Notes under the pieces: generated by a model
Database searches by the model: none
What the model saw: the letters and a program-made list of their open reading frames with translations, nothing else
Told to the model about the DNA's origin: nothing
Position numbers and translations under genes: made by a program
Assembly: GCA_934090775.1 (NCBI GenBank)
Contig: CAKOKF010000052.1
Location: 1 to 7,635 of the forward strand
Direction: 5' to 3'
DNA length: 7,635 bases
From: an uncultured Bacilli bacterium
GTDB lineage: Bacteria; Bacillota_I; Bacilli_A; RF39; UBA660
In this document: positions 5,400 through 7,635 of the stretch, in pieces
Position numbering within the stretch: position 1 is the first letter of the stretch
Layout: every line of letters starts with the position of its first letter

Positions 5400-5474
5400 A
5401 TCAATAACTAAGAAAAAGCAAAAATTTTGTACCTAAATAATTTAATTTTAATTAGACTTTGAAAGGAAAAAGCA

Positions 5475-5786
5475 ATGAATAAAAATACAAAAGAAATAAA
5501 GCAACTGACAAACGATGGAAATATAGAAATGTTTTTAAATAGCACAAGTAGAGAATTGAAAAAAGTTGCTAAAAAAACAGTTGATCTATACAGTAGACAG
5601 TGTCAAGTTTTAAAAAAGCAAATAAGACAATTAGTAAAATTAGAACCAAATAAAAATTATAAAAGTGCATATCTAAAATGGCAAAATGAATTAAGTTTGT
5701 TAGAAGACAATTATAATTTAATATTTAATAAATATCTAGAAGAAAAGAAGGAACTTGATAAAGTTAACAGGCTTAATCTTTTTTAA
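5475..5786 (+). CDS. Unknown 103-residue helical protein
   Basis: No family recognised. It is a soluble, strongly helical, Lys-rich protein. Residues about 20-60 (TSRELKKVAKKTVDLYSRQC and onward to KKQIRQLVKLE) and about 64-100 (YKSAYLKWQNELSLLEDNYN through YLEEKKELDKVN) look like two amphipathic or coiled-coil helices joined by a short EPNKN turn, suggesting a helical hairpin. There is no membrane segment or signal peptide. The start is well supported: AAAGGA eight bases before ATG 5475 and an extended -10 promoter upstream. It is divergent from the XRE regulator. No convincing hairpin terminator follows the stop codon; the downstream region up to 6037 is AT-rich. It is the last chromosomal gene before the tRNA-Trp attachment remnant. 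Confidence 0.75.
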   Translation: MNKNTKEIKQLTNDGNIEMFLNSTSRELKKVAKKTVDLYSRQCQVLKKQIRQLVKLEPNKNYKSAYLKWQNELSLLEDNYNLIFNKYLEEKKELDKVNRLNLF

Positions 5787-6037
5787 AGTTTAACTCTTAA
5801 AATTTTAATTAAATTATTTAATATCAAAATAATCCCCTAAGGCTACAACCGCAATCAACAATGGCTGTGTTGACTTGAATTATTATAGCATAATTCAATT
5901 TAAAATAAACTAAAAAACACATTATTTATTATACTAGTATTATGATAATTATAAAAATTAATTACGAATTGCTATTACTTCATTTTTGCTTTAAATTTAG
6001 TAGCTTTTTATGAAATTGTAAATTTAATTTTGAGAAT
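5787..6037. other. Gene-free AT-rich stretch with inverted repeats
   Basis: No convincing ORF. A slightly GC-richer patch at 5833-5873 carries TCAACA (5855-5860) / TGTTGA (5868-5873) around a 7-base loop. It is followed directly by a perfect 9-bp repeat, TTGAATTAT (5875-5883) / ATAATTCAA (5890-5898), and a palindrome ATACTAGTAT at 5931-5940. On the minus strand TGCTATAAT (5890-5882) resembles an extended -10. Neither hairpin has a U-run, so they are not typical terminators. A short RNA is possible but unproven. Confidence 0.4.
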
Positions 6038-6066
6038 AAAAAAAGAATTCCTTTAAAAGAATTCTT
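6038..6066 (-). terminator. Original terminator of the tRNA-Trp locus
   Basis: Perfect 8-bp stem AAGAATTC (minus strand 6066-6059) with GAATTCTT (6050-6043), 8-base loop, then T run through 6038. It sits about 30 bases after the CCA end of the tRNA fragment, as a tRNA terminator would. Confidence 0.82.
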
Positions 6067-6096
6067 ATTAAACTGTATAACAACAGTAATTTTTCT

Positions 6097-6142
6097 TGGC
6101 AGGGACAGAAGGATTTGAACCCTCGCGAACGGTTTTGGAGAG
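6097..6142 (-). other. tRNA-Trp 3' fragment: attachment site of an integrated element
   Basis: On the minus strand the stretch reads as the 3' part of a tRNA. It has the anticodon loop CTCCAAA (6140-6134) with anticodon CCA, the 3' anticodon arm ACCGT, a short variable loop TCGC, the T arm GAGGG-TTCAAAT-CCTTC (6124-6108), the acceptor strand TGTCCCT, discriminator G and encoded CCA (6099-6097). This matches tRNA-Trp, which has a G discriminator in bacteria. Upstream of the loop the sequence no longer pairs: AATCT stands where ACGGT is needed, and no D arm or 5' acceptor follows. This is the duplicate half left when a tyrosine-recombinase element integrates in a tRNA gene. Because the terminator still follows, it is the displaced chromosomal half; the intact tRNA should be at the far end of the element. 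Confidence 0.85.
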
Positions 6143-6154
6143 ATTAGCCACATT

Positions 6155-6174
6155 GGTTAAAATCGGTCAAAATC
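6155..6174. repeat. Tandem 10-bp repeat beside the att core
   Basis: GGTTAAAATC (6155-6164) is followed immediately by GGTCAAAATC (6165-6174), 9 of 10 identical, starting 13 bp inside the element from the tRNA fragment. It is a candidate recombinase or excisionase site. Confidence 0.45.
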
Positions 6175-6216
6175 CTAGTAAAATTGGGCTTTTTTGCAAT
6201 AATTCAGGGCATTTCT

Positions 6217-6309
6217 AAAGTGCCACTTTTTTGACTTTTTTCGTATCATTTCGACCAAAGTGTCACAGAAATGGCACAAAATTATTTTTGATAAAAATTC
6301 CGTGTGCCA
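6217..6309. repeat. Four copies of a TGYCA-core motif between att and recombinase
   Basis: AAAGTGCCAC at 6217-6226 and AAAGTGTCAC at 6257-6266 are direct repeats 40 bp apart. TGGCACA at 6272-6278 is the inverse of TGTGCCA at 6303-6309. The two middle copies form an imperfect palindrome. Their place between the att core and the recombinase suits arm-type binding sites. The rest of 6143-6394 shows no ORF. Confidence 0.5.
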
Positions 6310-6394
6310 CCTAAAAAAGACCGTCATACTATATAATTATTATTTATTTTAAAGAACAAATATATTCTATTATTTTTTAAGCTTTTCAGAAATC

Positions 6395-6431
6395 AAAAAA
6401 ACGAGAGAAAGAACATAATGCTCCTTCCCTC
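6395..6431 (-). terminator. Terminator of the recombinase gene
   Basis: On the minus strand GAGGGAAGGAGC (6431-6420) pairs over 12 positions, three of them G-U, with GTTCTTTCTCTC (6414-6403) around an ATTAT loop. G and T7 follow (6401-6395). The stem begins inside the stop codon. Confidence 0.85.
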
Positions 6432-7635
6432 ATATAATCGTTTTACCATAATCTTTTATTTTGTCTTGCGGTAATTTTACTGTAAGTTTTTCCCCAACTA
6501 AATCAATGAATTGTTTCATCCTTTCGTTAAAAACTTCTTTACTTGAAATTATTTCATTACTATTAAAGATATTTAAAATAGGATATTGTGAAATTAAATA
6601 ATCTTGACTTGCTTTTAAGTAATCAACAAGGTTCTCATTATTAACTCTTTCTTCAACTATATAATCAAGTAGCTCATAATTTTCTTTGCAATTTTCGTTA
6701 TCTATGTAACCAGCAATTACAGAAATGATTGCATTTGTTGAAAATTTCCGTTGATATTTTTCTTTATTACCATAAAAACTTTCTTCTATTTTTTCTACTA
6801 GTTTTTTATCATCTTCCTCACCACTATGAGTGTATATCCTATCTAATACTTCTGTTGTATGACCAAGTCGTCTAGCAACATCCTTTTTCGGCATACCAGA
6901 TGATAATAAAAAAGTTGCGTTTGAATGCCTTAATCCGTGTAATGGAACATTTTTAGTTATTGTTCTTTCTAAATAATCTCCATTCAGCAGTAAGTCTATT
7001 CGGGTCCCAAATCGTATTATTATCCCAATTAGTAAATACATAATCATCTGCTTTAACTTTTAATCCACTATCTTTTTTAAAGGCTTTATATTGTTTTAAT
7101 AAAGAAATACAGGCATTGGGTATCCCTATAACCCTGTTACTATTTCAGCTTTTAACATTTTTCTCGACAATTCGATAATTTGGTACACCACTTTTTGTTG
7201 AAATTGTAGCAACCGCCTTATTTATATTTATTGTTTTCTTTTCAAAATCTATATCTCTCCAAGTTAATCCTAAAAGTTCTTCACGGCGACACCCTGTATC
7301 CATGATAATAAACATGGCAGTTTTAAGCCTAATGCTAGTCGTAGATAGTAACTCTTTAACATAATCCATTTCCTCAAGGGTAAAGTATTCTTTTTCATCA
7401 GGTTTCTCCGTTGGTTTCTTTTTAACAAAACTACAAGGGTTTTCTTTTAATATTCTTTCTAACTTTGCAAAATTAAACATGTTGCTTAATACTTTAAAAG
7501 CATGGGCTATGGTTGTAGGATGAACAAAATTACCAGATTTTGTTTTGGTACGACTTAAATAACCTAACCAATTTTCAACAGTTTCTTCATTTATATCTTG
7601 CAAAATAAAGTCTTTAAAATAAGGTAATATTCGCA
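6430..7635 (-). pseudogene. Tyrosine recombinase/integrase, broken by a stop and a frameshift (5' end off window)
   Basis: Integrase of the lambda/Tn916 type, which would insert and excise the element at tRNA-Trp. The reading frame is already open at the right edge (ILPYFKDFILQDINEETVENW, core-binding domain), so the true start is outside. The catalytic domain follows: Arg in TGCRREELLGLTWRDID (codon at 7288-7286), then an in-frame TGA at 7147-7145. Beyond it the same frame continues with recognisable sequence (NRVIGIPNACISLL to WRLFRKN) until an extra A near 6961-6960 shifts the frame. The new frame gives HGLRH (His codon 6939-6937), LGHTT and the nucleophile Tyr in DRIYTHS (6834-6832). All recognisable catalytic residues survive, but no single frame joins them. 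The out-of-frame leader from 7047 to 6961 is not real protein. A further 133 residues after the Tyr are unusually long for the family. Confidence 0.87.

Larger units (their letters stand above)
6097..7635. mobile_element. End of an integrative element inserted at tRNA-Trp (continues off right edge)
   Basis: The boundary is set by the tRNA-Trp 3' fragment. The element side carries repeated short motifs (6155-6309), a terminator and a tyrosine recombinase gene transcribed toward the attachment site. Nothing else of the element is in the window, so its kind (prophage, integrative conjugative element or satellite) cannot be told. Recombinase lesions suggest it is immobile. Confidence 0.7.

Noticed and set aside
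5834..5928. Minus-strand 32-codon ORF ending in CGCSLRGLF, superficially like an AgrD-type signal peptide
   Set aside because: No SD, no acidic C-terminal tail, no agrB or other partner nearby; the similarity is too short to trust.
6097..6200. A complete tRNA gene on the minus strand
   Set aside because: The sequence upstream of the anticodon loop does not pair with the 3' anticodon arm or acceptor and has no D arm, so only the 3' fragment is present.
6961..7047. ATG-initiated N-terminus (MIMYLLIGIII) for the downstream recombinase frame
   Set aside because: The same bases in another frame encode the proper recombinase sequence (VFTNWD to WRLFRKN); this leader is an artefact of the frameshift.
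7145..7147. TGA read as Trp (alternative genetic code)
   Set aside because: The intact genes here use TGG for Trp, none contains in-frame TGA, and the same recombinase has an independent frameshift.

Overview
The window is very AT-rich, with an A/T-biased third codon position, Firmicutes-type Shine-Dalgarno (SD) sequences, SigA-like promoters and simple hairpin-plus-U-run terminators. TGG encodes Trp in every intact gene, so the code looks standard rather than Mycoplasma-type. A low-GC Firmicute or Bacilli relative, possibly one close to the Mollicutes branch, fits best. I cannot name a genus.

Layout: positions 1-1950 (minus strand) hold the tilS-ftsH pair, tRNA-Ile lysidine synthetase followed one base later by the FtsH protease, which runs off the left edge. 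A 303-bp divergent region with a G-quadruplex-capable motif separates it from a plus-strand six-helix DUF308/HdeD-like membrane protein (2254-2898). That gene converges, with overlapping 3' ends, on a minus-strand two-gene operon (2888-3672): an unknown 107-residue protein and a signal-peptidase-I-like membrane protein that appears to lack the catalytic residues. From 3776 onward come several small genes: an unknown helical protein (3795-4148, plus), a 48-residue very basic protein with its own promoter and terminator (4217-4363, plus), a cold-shock protein with a coupled 57-residue unknown protein (4422-4813, minus), an XRE-type regulator (5041-5298, minus) and an unknown helical protein (5475-5786, plus). 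The cold-shock promoter carries five TGTAA units, four of them exactly 11 bp apart, which matches the described WalR (YycF) recognition pattern.

The right end, from about 6097, is the edge of an integrated element. A 46-bp 3' fragment of a tRNA-Trp gene, from anticodon loop to CCA, still has its own terminator. It is followed by an attachment-site-like region with repeated short motifs and then a tyrosine recombinase reading toward it. The recombinase carries an in-frame TGA and a +1 frameshift although its recognisable catalytic residues survive, so the element is probably decayed or immobile. An intact tRNA-Trp is predicted beyond the right edge at the element's far end.

The most interesting points are the phased TGTAA array, the tRNA-Trp attachment remnant with its adjacent repeats, the apparently dead signal-peptidase paralogue with its unknown partner, and several well-supported small ORFs of unknown function.
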